Made by a program: the position numbers and the translations under genes | Part shown: piece after piece, positions 48,104-57,910 of the stretch | Numbering within the stretch: position 1 is the first letter of the stretch | Layout of the letters: every line of letters begins with the position of its first letter | NCBI GenBank assembly: GCA_021838715.1 | Contig: JAKCCX010000004.1 | Span: 1 to 64,000, forward strand | From: Pseudomonadota bacterium | GTDB taxonomy: Bacteria > Pseudomonadota > Gammaproteobacteria > Burkholderiales > Burkholderiaceae_F | Direction of reading: 5' to 3' | DNA: 64,000 nt | Notes under the pieces: generated by a model | What the model saw: the letters and a program-made list of their open reading frames with translations, nothing else | Databases searched by the model: none | What the model was told of the DNA's origin: nothing

Positions 48104-49221
48104 GCCGTGCCCTCCATCAAGACCGGCGTGCGGACCCGTGCCACGAGCCGGGTGCGATCGCGCACCTGCCCGGCCAACTGTCCGCAGGCGGCATCGATAT
48201 CGTCGCCGCGCGTACGCCGCACCGTCGTCACGATCCCTCCCTCCTGCAGGATTTCCGCAAACGCCCGCACCCGCTGCGGGTCGGGACGCTGGAATGCGGA
48301 CATCGCCGTGGGATTGAAGGGAATGAGATTGAACTTGCAGGGCAGACCGTCGACCCGCCGCAGCAGCTCGCGCGCCTGGTCTTCGGCGTCATTGACGCCC
48401 GCGAGCAGGATGTACTCGAACGTGATGAAGTCGCGCGGCGCATGCGCGAGGTACCGCCGGCATGCCGCCAGAAGTTCGGCGATCGGATATTTCCGGTTCA
48501 GGGGAACGAGTTCGTCGCGCAGCGCATCGTCGGGGGCGTGCAGCGAGACCGCCAGCGCGACCGGACAATCCTGCGCGAGGCGATCGATCATCGGCACCAT
48601 GCCCGACGTCGACAGCGTGACGCGGCGACGCGACAGGCCGTAGGCATCGTCGTCGAGCATCAGGCGCAGCGCCGGCAGGACCGCGTCATAGTTCTGCAGC
48701 GGCTCGCCCATGCCCATCAGGACGACGTTGCTGATGACCCGGTCGCCGTCGCCCGGCGTTCCGGACTCCGCCGCCGGCCGCAGCATCCGTTCCGCCATCC
48801 ACAACTGCCCGATGATCTCCGCCGTCGTGAGATTGCGCGAAAAGCCCTGGGCCCCGGTGGCGCAGAAGCGGCACCCGACCGCACAGCCGGCCTGGGTCGA
48901 AATGCAGAGCGTGGCGCGATCGGCCTCGGGGATGTAGACGGTCTCCACCGCCTCGCCGCCGCCGACGTCGAGCAGCCACTTGCGTGTGCCGTCGCCCGAT
49001 GCGCCGTCCCGCAGAATGGGCGCGGATTCGATCACAGCCCGCGTCGCGAGCGTCTCCCGCAGGCTGCGCGCGACATCGGTCATCGCGGCAAAGTCGGCTG
49101 CGCCGCGCTTGTGGATCCAGCGCAGCAGCTGGCGCGCGCGGAACGGCTTCTCCCCCAGCGACTGCACCCACGCAGTCAGGCCGTCGCGATCGAAATCGAG
49201 GAGGTTGGCTGCGTGGTCCAT
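48100..49221 (-). CDS. rlmN: Dual-specificity 23S rRNA/tRNA methyltransferase RlmN
   Basis: This 373-residue radical-SAM enzyme methylates A2503 of 23S rRNA and A37 of tRNA. The cluster-binding [10 protein letters not shown] is preceded by [25 protein letters not shown] and [12 protein letters not shown] are also typical, as is the late Cys in [10 protein letters not shown]. The ATG at 49221 ([11 protein letters not shown]) is used; further in-frame codons upstream lack conservation. Confidence 0.95.
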   Translation of the reverse strand: MDHAANLLDFDRDGLTAWVQSLGEKPFRARQLLRWIHKRGAADFAAMTDVARSLRETLATRAVIESAPILRDGASGDGTRKWLLDVGGGEAVETVYIPEADRATLCISTQAGCAVGCRFCATGAQGFSRNLTTAEIIGQLWMAERMLRPAAESGTPGDGDRVISNVVLMGMGEPLQNYDAVLPALRLMLDDDAYGLSRRRVTLSTSGMVPMIDRLAQDCPVALAVSLHAPDDALRDELVPLNRKYPIAELLAACRRYLAHAPRDFITFEYILLAGVNDAEDQARELLRRVDGLPCKFNLIPFNPTAMSAFQRPDPQRVRAFAEILQEGGIVTTVRRTRGDDIDAACGQLAGQVRDRTRLVARVRTPVLMEGTA

Positions 49222-49282
49222 GGGTCTCTCGATCGGGGGCCGGAATCCCCGCCGGCGACGGCGCGCCGGCAGGGAAACGCGA

Positions 49283-49708
49283 TCAGCGTACGTGGATGTC
49301 CAGCGTGGAGAAGAAGAACGCCACCTCCACCGCCGCGGTCTCCGCACTGTCGGAACCATGCACGGCGTTGGCGTCGATGCTGTCGGCGAAGTCGGCGCGG
49401 ATCGTACCCGGCGCGGCCTTCTTCGGATCGGTCGCACCCATCAGTTCGCGATTGCGCGCGATTGCGTTCTCACCGCGCAGCGCCTGCACGAACACCGGCC
49501 CCGAGATCATGAAGTCGACGAGGTCGCCGAAAAACGGACGCTCGCGGTGCACCGCATAGAAGGCCTCGGCCTGCCGGCGGGAGAGATGCATCATGCGCGC
49601 GGCGACGATCTCCAGGCCGGCACCCTCGAAGCGCGAGAGGATCTGGCCGATCGCGTTCTTGCGAACCGCGTCGGGTTTGAGAATGGAAAGGGTGGTTTCG
49701 ATGGCCAT
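49283..49708 (-). CDS. ndk: Nucleoside diphosphate kinase
   Basis: This 141-residue enzyme transfers gamma-phosphate between nucleotides. The active His is in [12 protein letters not shown], with [10 protein letters not shown] at the N-terminus and [16 protein letters not shown] in the middle. It is full length. The 57-nt upstream gap is AT-rich for this region and holds a GTGAT/ATCAC inverted repeat (49769-49781 area), so it probably has its own promoter. Confidence 0.97.
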   Translation of the reverse strand: MAIETTLSILKPDAVRKNAIGQILSRFEGAGLEIVAARMMHLSRRQAEAFYAVHRERPFFGDLVDFMISGPVFVQALRGENAIARNRELMGATDPKKAAPGTIRADFADSIDANAVHGSDSAETAAVEVAFFFSTLDIHVR

Positions 49709-49765
49709 TGCAAAAATCGTATGAAAAAAGAAACAGTTGGCGAACTTATTGAACCCGTGATGATA

Positions 49766-51151
49766 TCACGCGGGGGGTTCCAGTACGGCGATTGATTCGA
49801 CGTGGGAGGTGTGCGGAAACATGTTCACCACCCCCGCCGCGCGCACCGTCCATTTCGCCTCATGGACCAGCCAGGCGCAATCGCGCGCGAGCGTGGCGGG
49901 ATTGCACGAAACGTACACCACCCGCCGCGGCGGCGCGGCGTCCAGGCCGAACGACTGCACCACCGCCAGCGCCCCTTCGCGCGGCGGGTCGACCAGGACG
50001 CGATCGATCCGGCCGCCGAGGCCGGCGCGCAGGCCCTCCCAATCGGCCGCGGTCCACTCGAACAGGTTGCGCGCCGCGAAGTCCACCCGGCCGGCGAATC
50101 CGGCCGCCGCCGCGGCGGCTTCCGCCCGGCGCAGCAGCGCGGCGCTACCTTCCAGGCCCCGCACACGCCCCGCCCGCGTCGCCAGCGGCAGGGTGAAATT
50201 CCCCAGGCCGCAGAAGAAATCCGCGATCACGTCCTGCGGGCCGGGATCGAGCAGCGCAAGCGCCCGTCGGACCAGGACCTCGTTGATCGCGTGGTTGACC
50301 TGCGTGAAATCGGTCGGCCGGAACGGAATCTCGACGCCGAACTCCGGCAGCCGCAAGGGTAGCGCGCCGTCGCCGCGTGCCGGCGGATCCATCGGTTCGG
50401 CCGTATCCGGGCCGGCCGGCTGCAGCCAGAAACCGACGCCCTGGCCACGCTCGAAGGCGCGCAGGCGGTCGCGATCGGCATCGGACAGCGGCGCGAGAAT
50501 TCGCAGCACCAGCACCGTGATGGGCGGTCCGGAACCGGCCTGGGCGATCGCCACCTCGATCTGCGGCAGACGGTCGCGGATCGACAACCCGCTCACCAGT
50601 TCGCGCAGCGGATCGATGAGATGGGCCACCGGCTCGCCCAGCACCGGGCAGGCGTGCATGTCGGCGACATAGCTGCTGTTGCGCTCGCGGAATCCGACCA
50701 GCGCCCCGCCCTTGCCCGGCACGAAGCGCACCGACAGGCGGGCGCGGTGGCGATAGTTCCAGACCGGCCCGACCACCGGCCGCAGCACGGTCTCCGGACG
50801 CAGCCTGCCGATGTGCCACAGCGTTTCCTCGAGCACCCGCTGCTTGATCGAGACCTGCGCACGCGCGTCGAGGTGCTGCATCGAACAGCCGCCGCACTTG
50901 CCGGCATCGAGGCCGAAGTGCGGGCAGCGCGGCGTCACCCGCAACGGGCTGGCCGCGAGTACCGCCGTCACCCGGCCGGTGTCGAACCGCGCCTTGGCGC
51001 GCAGCCGCGCCCACTGCACGCGCTCGCCGGGCAAGGCGCCTTCGATGAACGCCACCTTGCCATCATCGAGGCGGGCGACGCCGCGCCCCTCCAGGTCGAG
51101 CGACTCGATGCGGGCGACCTCGCGCTCCGCCTCCTCCACATCACGCTTCAT
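49766..51151 (-). CDS. rlmD: 23S rRNA (uracil-5-)-methyltransferase RlmD
   Basis: This 461-residue enzyme (RumA) methylates U1939 of 23S rRNA. It has a TRAM domain, the iron-sulfur Cys set (CPHFGLDAGKCGGCSMQH with a later ACPVLG), and SAM-binding VIADFFCGLGNFTLP. The catalytic Cys is in YVSCNPATLARD. Its start overlaps the exonuclease stop as ATGA. Confidence 0.94.
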   Translation of the reverse strand: MKRDVEEAEREVARIESLDLEGRGVARLDDGKVAFIEGALPGERVQWARLRAKARFDTGRVTAVLAASPLRVTPRCPHFGLDAGKCGGCSMQHLDARAQVSIKQRVLEETLWHIGRLRPETVLRPVVGPVWNYRHRARLSVRFVPGKGGALVGFRERNSSYVADMHACPVLGEPVAHLIDPLRELVSGLSIRDRLPQIEVAIAQAGSGPPITVLVLRILAPLSDADRDRLRAFERGQGVGFWLQPAGPDTAEPMDPPARGDGALPLRLPEFGVEIPFRPTDFTQVNHAINEVLVRRALALLDPGPQDVIADFFCGLGNFTLPLATRAGRVRGLEGSAALLRRAEAAAAAAGFAGRVDFAARNLFEWTAADWEGLRAGLGGRIDRVLVDPPREGALAVVQSFGLDAAPPRRVVYVSCNPATLARDCAWLVHEAKWTVRAAGVVNMFPHTSHVESIAVLEPPA

Positions 51152-51933
51152 CGGTCTCCGGCATTCCAGGCTGCAAGATATTCCTGCCAGTGCGGCGCGC
51201 CGATGCCCTGCAGGCTCGCCCGCACGGTCTCGACCTCGCGCGCATACGCATCCTCGCCGAGCGCGCCGCGCATCCGCTGAAACCGGCAATGGAGCAGGTA
51301 GGTGTTGACGACGTCGGTTTCGCAGTACGCGCGAATGGAGTCGATCCCGCCATCGAGGAACGCCCCCCAGACCTTGTCGCCCGACATGCCGAGCTTGCCG
51401 GCAAACCCGCAGAGCCGCGACAGGTCGTCGAGCGGCGCATTGGCCCGTGCCTGGTACATCGCCAGCACGTCCATCAGATCGCAATGCCGCGCGTGATAGC
51501 GGTTGACGTAGTTGTTGTATCGGAAGTCGCGATCGTCGTCGCCGCTTTCCCAATAGCGCGCCGCGGCGACGCCATGCACCATCGCCCGATAGTGCAGCAC
51601 CGGCAGATCGAAGCCGCCGCCGTTCCAGCTCACCAGCTGCGGCGTATAGCGGTCGATGAGCCGGAAGAAGTCGTGCACCAGCTTCGTCTCGTCGTCCTCG
51701 GGCGCGCCCAGGCAGCGCACGCGAAAGCCCGAATCGTCGCGGAACGCGCAGCCGATCGCGACGATCCGGTGCAGATGCAGCGGCAGGAAATCGCTGCCGG
51801 TGCGCTCGCGCCGTTCGGCGAAGGCCGCCGCCGCGGTCTCGGCGTCGGACAGCGGCGCCCACTCCGGCCGCAGGCGGCGCAGCCCGGCGACATCGGGAAC
51901 GGTTTCGAGGTCGAAAACCAGGACCGGAGTCAC
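51148..51933 (-). CDS. PolB-like 3'-5' exonuclease
   Basis: This 261-residue DnaQ-fold protein has the ExoI motif FDLETVPD, SWNGGGFDLPVLHYRAM as ExoII, and the C-terminal YCETDVVNTYLL as ExoIII. It belongs to the predicted stand-alone exonuclease family related to B-family polymerase exonuclease domains. Its physiological role is unknown. A GTG start at 51933 overlaps the nlpD TGA, so it is coupled to nlpD where rpoS would normally follow. Confidence 0.88.
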   Translation of the reverse strand: MTPVLVFDLETVPDVAGLRRLRPEWAPLSDAETAAAAFAERRERTGSDFLPLHLHRIVAIGCAFRDDSGFRVRCLGAPEDDETKLVHDFFRLIDRYTPQLVSWNGGGFDLPVLHYRAMVHGVAAARYWESGDDDRDFRYNNYVNRYHARHCDLMDVLAMYQARANAPLDDLSRLCGFAGKLGMSGDKVWGAFLDGGIDSIRAYCETDVVNTYLLHCRFQRMRGALGEDAYAREVETVRASLQGIGAPHWQEYLAAWNAGDR

Positions 51934-52748
51934 GGTGCGGCGTTCATGGCGCCGAGGAAGGGCATCGGATCGAGCGGCACGCCGGCGCGCCGCACCTCGA
52001 AATGCAGCGTCGACGGCGCTCCGCCGCCGCCCACGATCGCGATCGGGTCGCCCTGCTGGACCGCCTGCCCCTCATGCACGAGGTTGGAGCGGTTGTGGGC
52101 GTACACCGACACGATCCCGCCGGGGTGGCGCACGATGACCAGACGGCCATAGCCTTGCATCGATCCTGCATAGAGCACCGTGCCCGCCGCCACCGCAACC
52201 ACGTTTTCGCCGCCGGCCACGGCGATATCGATGCCTTTGGAGGTCTTGCCGTCGAACTTGCCGACGACGTCGCCGTGCACCGGCCAGATCCACGACCCCG
52301 CCGCCGGCAGGGCCCCCGGCGCCTTCTCCGACGGCACCGGCGCGACCGCGCCCGGGGTCACCGGGGCCGCCATCGCCATGCCGGGCGCTGCGGGCGCCGC
52401 GGACGGCGGCGGCGCCGACGTGCCGGGAGCGGCCGCACCGGTCACGGCGGCGGGCGCCATCGCCCCCTGCAAGGGCTGCGCCTGCACCGCACCCGGCGCG
52501 GCAAGAGGTTGCGCCTCCGGTTCCGCCTCGGGCTGCGCCGCCGGCGCCGATCCGCCCTGGGGGGCCGCCGCGGCGGCCCCCGGCGCCACCACGGTTTCCG
52601 CCGGCGCCGGACCGGCGTTGGCGGAAACCGAACGATCGATGATCGGCGGCGGCTGGTTGAGCGACACCTCGCTGCAGCCGCTCAGCAACGCCATCGAGAC
52701 TGCCGCGCACACCATGCCATACGCCATCACTCTGCTGGACGGGTTCAT
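51930..52748 (-). CDS. nlpD: NlpD-like LytM/M23 lipoprotein lacking LysM domain
   Basis: This 272-residue lipoprotein (lipobox LLSGC) has a C-terminal LytM domain (WIWPVHGDVVGKFDGKTSKGIDIAV and LHFEVRRAGVPLDP). As in E. coli NlpD, the KGIDIA site lacks the zinc-binding His of active M23 peptidases, so it is an amidase activator for cell separation and not an enzyme. The usual LysM peptidoglycan-binding domain is missing; 110 residues of Ala/Pro/Gly-rich linker replace it. The surE-pcm-nlpD order supports the name. Confidence 0.87.
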   Translation of the reverse strand: MNPSSRVMAYGMVCAAVSMALLSGCSEVSLNQPPPIIDRSVSANAGPAPAETVVAPGAAAAAPQGGSAPAAQPEAEPEAQPLAAPGAVQAQPLQGAMAPAAVTGAAAPGTSAPPPSAAPAAPGMAMAAPVTPGAVAPVPSEKAPGALPAAGSWIWPVHGDVVGKFDGKTSKGIDIAVAGGENVVAVAAGTVLYAGSMQGYGRLVIVRHPGGIVSVYAHNRSNLVHEGQAVQQGDPIAIVGGGGAPSTLHFEVRRAGVPLDPMPFLGAMNAAP

Positions 52749-52779
52749 ATCCGCTCCTGTCACGCTGTCCACTCCACCA

Positions 52780-53493
52780 TCACCCGACGACACCGCCCAA
52801 CAGCGGAACGAAGCGCACCGGCTCGACCGCATGGACGACCCACTTCCCGCGCGCATCGCGCGCCACCACCGACAAGGTCTGCCGCTCGGCACCGACCGGG
52901 GCCACCACCACGCCGCCGGCGACGAGCTGCTCTCCCCACGCGACGGGAATCTCCTCTCCGGCCGCCGCCGCGATGATCGCGTCGAACGGCGCCTCCGCGG
53001 GCAACCCCGCGGCACCGTCGCCGAACACCAGGCGCAGGTTGGCCAGGCGCAGGGGCCGGAGGTTGTCGCGCGCCCGCTCATGCAGCGCGCGCACGCGCTC
53101 GATCGAATACACCGATCCGAACAACTGGGCGAACACCGCCGCGGCATATCCGCAGCCGGTGCCGATTTCGAGCACGCGCGCCGCGCGCGCGTCGGCGATC
53201 GCACCCAGCGCCAGTTCCGCGCTGCGCGCCACGATATAGGGCTGCGAGATCGTCTGTCCATGGCCGATCGGCAGCGAGCAGTCGTCGTACGCACGGCTCG
53301 CGAGCGCCGCATCGACGAAGGTGTGGCGGGGCACGGCCGTCAGCGCCGACAGCACGCGGGGATTCCGCACCCCCAGGGCACGGACGCGCTCGACCATGCG
53401 GCCGCGCACCCGTTCCGAATTGAGGCCCAGATTGCCGGCCGGCGCGGCACCGGCCGTCGGACCGGCTGCGGGCCTGCCGTGGCGCAGCTTCAC
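52780..53493 (-). CDS. pcm: Protein-L-isoaspartate O-methyltransferase
   Basis: This 237-residue SAM-dependent enzyme repairs isoaspartate in aged proteins. Motifs [33 protein letters not shown] and the C-terminal [12 protein letters not shown] are typical. The start is inferred as a GTG at 53493, which overlaps the surE stop as GTGA; other in-frame codons up to 53571 are possible. It sits between surE and nlpD, as in many proteobacteria. Confidence 0.93.
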   Translation of the reverse strand: MKLRHGRPAAGPTAGAAPAGNLGLNSERVRGRMVERVRALGVRNPRVLSALTAVPRHTFVDAALASRAYDDCSLPIGHGQTISQPYIVARSAELALGAIADARAARVLEIGTGCGYAAAVFAQLFGSVYSIERVRALHERARDNLRPLRLANLRLVFGDGAAGLPAEAPFDAIIAAAAGEEIPVAWGEQLVAGGVVVAPVGAERQTLSVVARDARGKWVVHAVEPVRFVPLLGGVVG

Positions 53494-54233
53494 GGGGCGA
53501 GCCACCGTGCAACGGCATCCATCTGCTGCACATGGGTGAGATCGATCTGCAGCGGCGTCACCGACACGCAACCTTCCGCGATCGCATGGAAATCGGTGCC
53601 CGGACCGGCGTCGCGGGCCTCGCCCGCCGCGCCCACCCAGTAAATCGTCTCGCCGCGCGGGCTCGTCTGGCGGATCACCGGTTCGGCCTTGTGGCGCTTG
53701 CCCAGGCGGGTGCAGCGGATCGGCCCCATCTGCTCCGCCGCGATGTTGGGAATGTTGACGTTGAGCAGGAACGGCCCTTCCAGCGGGCGGTCCAGGAAGC
53801 GCTCGACGACCCGGGCGGCCACCTGACCGGCGGCCTCCCAGTTCGTGCGCCCCTTTTCCGCCCGGGAAAAGGCGATGGACGGAATCCCGAACAGGTAGCC
53901 CTCCATCGCCGCCGCCACGGTGCCGGAGTAAACCGTGTCGTCGCCCATGTTCTGGCCGTCGTTGATGCCCGACAGCACGAGATCCGGAACCCGGTCGAGC
54001 AGCCCCGTCAGCGCGATATGGACGCAGTCGGTGGGCGTACCGTTGACGAACCGGAAGCCGTTCTCGGCGCTGCGCACGCTGAGCGGCCGGCTCAAGGTGA
54101 GGGAGTTGCTCGCTCCGCTGCAGTTCTGTTCCGGGGCAACCACGGTGATGTCGCCGAAGCGGCGGACGGCTTCGACCAGCGCCGCAAGACCGGGCGCAAG
54201 GTATCCGTCATCGTTCGAGATCAAAATGTGCAT
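53490..54233 (-). CDS. surE: 5'/3'-nucleotidase SurE
   Basis: This 247-residue metal-dependent phosphatase acts on nucleoside monophosphates. The N-terminal [13 protein letters not shown] holds the metal-binding Asp pair; [17 protein letters not shown] and [13 protein letters not shown] complete the site. It begins the 21-gene minus-strand chain and is divergent from cutA, with a 57-nt gap between their start codons. Confidence 0.96.
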   Translation of the reverse strand: MHILISNDDGYLAPGLAALVEAVRRFGDITVVAPEQNCSGASNSLTLSRPLSVRSAENGFRFVNGTPTDCVHIALTGLLDRVPDLVLSGINDGQNMGDDTVYSGTVAAAMEGYLFGIPSIAFSRAEKGRTNWEAAGQVAARVVERFLDRPLEGPFLLNVNIPNIAAEQMGPIRCTRLGKRHKAEPVIRQTSPRGETIYWVGAAGEARDAGPGTDFHAIAEGCVSVTPLQIDLTHVQQMDAVARWLAP

Positions 54234-54290
54234 GGGGCGGAATCTTACCGGCTGCGCCCCCCCTTACGCCAAACCCGGAGCAAAAACGAC

Positions 54291-54626
54291 ATGGACGATG
54301 CAATCCTGGTACATACCACCACCGCGACCGCGGAAAATGCGCGCGCGATCGCGCGGGCGCTGGTGGCGGAGCATCTGGCGGCCTGCGTCCAGATCCACCC
54401 CGTCGAAAGCTTCTACCGCTGGGAAGGCGCGGTGCAGACCGACGCCGAGTTCGCGCTGCAATGCAAGACCTTGCGATCGCGGTACGATGCCGTCGCCGCC
54501 TGCATCCGACGGCACCACGCCTATGAACTGCCGGAGATCGTCGTCACGGCGATCGCCGGCGGGTCGAAGGAATACCTGGCGTGGATCGGGGAGTCCGTCT
54601 CGTCGACGGCGGCACCGTCATCTTGA
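54291..54626 (+). CDS. cutA: Divalent-cation tolerance protein CutA
   Basis: This 111-residue protein forms the trimeric ferredoxin-like CutA1 fold. Conserved blocks are LVHTTTATAENARAIARALV, LAACVQIHPVESFYRWEG and YELPEIVVTAI. Its role in copper tolerance is disputed. The SDR start codon follows 15 nt after its stop, so the two are co-transcribed. Confidence 0.95.
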   Translation: MDDAILVHTTTATAENARAIARALVAEHLAACVQIHPVESFYRWEGAVQTDAEFALQCKTLRSRYDAVAACIRRHHAYELPEIVVTAIAGGSKEYLAWIGESVSSTAAPSS

Positions 54627-54640
54627 GGAGGATCCAGTCG

Positions 54641-55409
54641 TGTCAGCAAACCACACCCCCCTGCGCGCATCGCCATCGTGACCGGCGCCACGTCGGGCAT
54701 CGGCGAAGCCACCGCCCGCGCCTTCGTCGGCGCCGGCTACGCCGTGATCGGCAATGGACGCACGGCGACCAAATTGCGCGCGATCGAGCGCGAACTCGGC
54801 GACGCGTTCCACGGCGTCGAGGGAGATGCCGCGGATGCCGCGGTGATCGAGCGCCTGTTCACCGCCGCGCGCGACCGCTACGGCCGCGAGGCCGACATCG
54901 TCGTCGCCAATGCCGGCCGCGGCCTGGGCGGATCCGTACGCAACGCCGACCTGTCGCGATTCGAGGAGATCCTGCGGCTCAACGTCCAGGGCGTCCTGGC
55001 GCTGATGCAGCAGGCGGCGCAGCGCATGGTCGCGGCGCAGGAACGGGGATATCCCACGACCGCGGCCGACATCGTCGTCCTGGGCTCGGTGGTCGGCCGC
55101 AACGTTTCGCCCTTCAGCGCGGTGTACGGCTCCACCAAGTTCGCCGTCCATTCGCTCGCCGAAGGCCTGCGCCGGGAGATCGGCCCGAAGGGCGTGCGCG
55201 TGACCCTGGTCGAACCCGGCATCGTCGTCAGCGGATTCCAGGACGGCGCCGGATACGATGACGCCCAGGTGCAGCACTTCCACGAGCATTTCGGCCCCTT
55301 GCTGCAGCCCGACGACATCGCACGCGCCATCCATTTCGTCGTGAGCCAACCGCCGCACATCCATGTCAGCGACATCCTGGTTCGCCCGACTCGCCAAGAC
55401 TATCCGTAA
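54641..55409 (+). CDS. Short-chain dehydrogenase with N-terminal frameshift
   Basis: This NAD(P)-dependent Rossmann oxidoreductase has TGATSGIG, NAG in VANAGRG, the catalytic S-Y-K in LGSVVGRNV and YGSTKFAVHS, and EPGIVVSGF. A strong GAGGAGG site precedes a GTG at 54641, which would read VSANHTP and then lose frame in a run of five C (54657-54661). Adding one C joins it to the RIAIVTGATSGIG core. As written, the gene can only start at a GTG at 54678 inside the nucleotide-binding motif. This may be a sequencing error or a true mutation. Its end overlaps the next gene. Confidence 0.85.
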
Positions 55410-56763
55410 TGCGTTCGGGGTGTGGCGCGACCTGGCCTCGGTCAGCGTGCCCACCCTGCTCGTCATCGCGCTGGCCTTCGGCGCCGCGATTCATTTCATC
55501 CAGCCGGCGCCGCCGGATACCGTCGTCATGTCGACCGGACCCGACGGCAGCCTGTTCGAGCGGTATGCCGAAGGCTATCGCCAGGTCTTCGCCCGCAACG
55601 GCATCACCCTGCGCCTGATCCCGTCGCGCGGCTCGGTGGAGAATCTCGCGCGGCTGGCGGATCCGCACCAACACATCGACGTCGCCTTCGTCCAGAGCGG
55701 GCTGCGGCGCATGCCGGCCGACGCGCACCTCGTTTCGCTGGGCAGCACGTCCTACGAGCCGCTCTTCATCCTGTATCGCGCACCGCGGGCGCTGCACCGC
55801 CTTGCCGATTTCGCCGGCAGGCGCCTCGCCATCGGGCACCCGGGCAGCGGCACCGAAGCGCTCGCGCTGACCCTGCTCGAAGCCAACGGCATCCGCCGCG
55901 GCGGCCCCACCCGGCTGCTGCCGCTCGCCGGCGACGAGGCCATGCGCGCCGTGCTTGCCCATCGGGTCGACGCCGTGTTCCTGTCCGGCGACTCGGCCAA
56001 GGCCGGCGAAATCCGGCGCCTGCTGTACACGCCGGGCTTCCGCATTTTCGGATTCGATCAGATCGGCGCGTACCTGCACCGATTCCGCTACCTCAATCGC
56101 GTCGACCTGCCGATGGGCCTCTTCGATCTTGGCCGCAACCTTCCCGACCGGCGCACGCCGCTGGTCGCGCCATCGGTGGAGATCGTCGCGCGCGCCGGCC
56201 TGCACCCGGCGCTCGTCGACCTGATGATCGAGGCCGCGCAGGAAGTGCATTCGCACGCCACCCTGCTGCAGGCGGCGGGCACCTTCCCCTCGCCCGAGGA
56301 ACGCGACTTTCCGATGAGTGCGGAAGCCCTGCGCTATTACAAGTCCGGCAAGGGCCTGGCCTACCGCTACCTGCCGTTCTGGCTGGCCAGCCTCGTCAAT
56401 CGCACGATGGTCCTGCTGCTGCCGGTCGTGATCCTGCTGCTCCCCGCGATGCGGGCGCTGCCCGGGATGTATGCATGGCGGGTGCGCCGCCGCATCTACC
56501 GGCACTATGGAACCCTGGTGGCACTCGAACGCGAGTCCACGGACGTCCGGCCCGGAACCGCCGCCGCGGCCGCTTTGCTCGATCGGCTGAACCGGATCGA
56601 GCGCGAGGTCATCGACATGAAACTGCCCAATCCGTTCGCCGACGAGGCGTACGGATTGCGGCAGCACGTCCACTTCGTGCGCGCACGGCTGTCCGGGGAC
56701 CTTTCCGGCGGGAAGATGACCCCGCCGGCCGGTCCCGCGCGCCGCCCGCCCCGCTCACTCTGA
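55363..56763 (+). CDS. TAXI-family TRAP transporter solute receptor-like protein
   Basis: This 466-residue protein has an N-terminal signal anchor (VPTLLVIALAFGAAIHFI) and a TAXI/NMT1-like periplasmic ligand-binding fold (MSTGPDGSLFERYAEGYRQVF, VAFVQSGLRR, AIGHPGSGTEALALTLL). Unlike classic TAXI receptors it ends with a second membrane helix (LLLPVVILLLPAMRA) and a basic cytoplasmic tail. No TRAP permease genes are adjacent, so it may be a sensor or partner of a distant transporter. The start is uncertain: the ATG at 55363 overlaps the SDR gene by 47 nt, and a GTG at 55420 is an alternative. Confidence 0.82.
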   Translation: MSATSWFARLAKTIRNAFGVWRDLASVSVPTLLVIALAFGAAIHFIQPAPPDTVVMSTGPDGSLFERYAEGYRQVFARNGITLRLIPSRGSVENLARLADPHQHIDVAFVQSGLRRMPADAHLVSLGSTSYEPLFILYRAPRALHRLADFAGRRLAIGHPGSGTEALALTLLEANGIRRGGPTRLLPLAGDEAMRAVLAHRVDAVFLSGDSAKAGEIRRLLYTPGFRIFGFDQIGAYLHRFRYLNRVDLPMGLFDLGRNLPDRRTPLVAPSVEIVARAGLHPALVDLMIEAAQEVHSHATLLQAAGTFPSPEERDFPMSAEALRYYKSGKGLAYRYLPFWLASLVNRTMVLLLPVVILLLPAMRALPGMYAWRVRRRIYRHYGTLVALERESTDVRPGTAAAAALLDRLNRIEREVIDMKLPNPFADEAYGLRQHVHFVRARLSGDLSGGKMTPPAGPARRPPRSL

Positions 56764-57855
56764 CCCGCTTCCCTCCGGGAATTGCGAACCGCCATCGGCC
56801 GGCGAGGATGGGGCCTCCTGGGCGCCGACGCTCAGCAATTCGTCGAGGAACACCTGGCCGACGGCCAGGATCACCGGGCCGACGAACAGGCCGATGATCC
56901 CGAAGGCCATCGCCCCGCCGAGTACGCCGATCAAGGTCACCACCACCGGCTGGCGATTGCCCTTGCTGATGAGATAGGGCTTGATGACACTGTCCGCACC
57001 GGCAACCACCACCAGCCCCCAGGCCGCGAGGAAGATCGCATAACCGACGGCGTGGTGCAGGAACAGCCAGACGCCGGCGGGAATCCACACCAGGGGCGGG
57101 CCGATCGGAATGACCGAGAGAAAAAAGGTGAGGAAGCCGAGCAGGCTGGCCCCGGGCACGCCGGCGATCTCCAGCCCGATGAACATCAGCACGCCCTGCG
57201 CGAACGCCGTGGCGAGCAACGCGCGCACCACGCCGGCCGTCATCGTCCGCGCCGCCGCCAGCACCGTCAGGCCGGTCTCGCCGAACAGCGTGCCGAAGAG
57301 GCGCTGCAGGAAGGCGGAAATCCGCTCGCCGTCGAGATACAGGAAAAACGCCAAGACCAGGCTGAACAGCACGACCCACAGGCCACGGGTGAGCGCGCCG
57401 GCCGCGGAGCCGATCCAGGCCCGCGCCGGCAGCGATTCGACCGCGCGCTGCAGCTGGCTGACGGCGCCCTGGTCGCCCGCGATCACGCTGTCGAGAAAAC
57501 GATAGATCGGGGGGCCGACCCACGGCACGGAACGGACGAAATCGGCGACCTCCACGGCAAGCCGATGCAACGATTCGAGCTGCGGGTGGATCTGGTCGAT
57601 CAGCGAGGAGAGATTGCTCGCCACGAACATCATCGGAATCGCCATCACCGCCAGCAGCAGGGCAACCATCAGCGCCGCCGCGCCCGCCTTGCCGATCCGG
57701 TTCCGCAGTACGGCGAAGATCTCCCAGGTCGAAAACGTGATGATCGCCGCCCAGGTCAGGGACAGCAGGAACGGCTCGGCGACGCGAAAGGCGGCGTAGC
57801 CGAGGGCGCCGACGGCGCCGATGGCGATCAACTGCCGGATCGGGATCTGGGTCAC
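56755..57855 (-). CDS. AI-2E (PerM) family permease
   Basis: This 366-residue protein has about eight transmembrane helices of the AI-2E/PerM family, with the typical AFFLYLDGERI, GVPGASLLGFLTFFLSVIPIGPPLVWIP and VIKPYLISKGNRQPVVVTLIGVLGG. Members export small molecules or act as Na+/H+ antiporters; the substrate is unknown. The start is a GTG at 57855. Its stop codon overlaps the TAXI gene end by 9 nt in convergent orientation, with no room for a terminator. Confidence 0.88.
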   Translation of the reverse strand: MTQIPIRQLIAIGAVGALGYAAFRVAEPFLLSLTWAAIITFSTWEIFAVLRNRIGKAGAAALMVALLLAVMAIPMMFVASNLSSLIDQIHPQLESLHRLAVEVADFVRSVPWVGPPIYRFLDSVIAGDQGAVSQLQRAVESLPARAWIGSAAGALTRGLWVVLFSLVLAFFLYLDGERISAFLQRLFGTLFGETGLTVLAAARTMTAGVVRALLATAFAQGVLMFIGLEIAGVPGASLLGFLTFFLSVIPIGPPLVWIPAGVWLFLHHAVGYAIFLAAWGLVVVAGADSVIKPYLISKGNRQPVVVTLIGVLGGAMAFGIIGLFVGPVILAVGQVFLDELLSVGAQEAPSSPADGGSQFPEGSGSE

Positions 57856-57910
57856 GGGCAACCCGCAGCGGACGCCGCGGCCGCAACGACGGCGTATCCC
57901 GACCCCGCGA

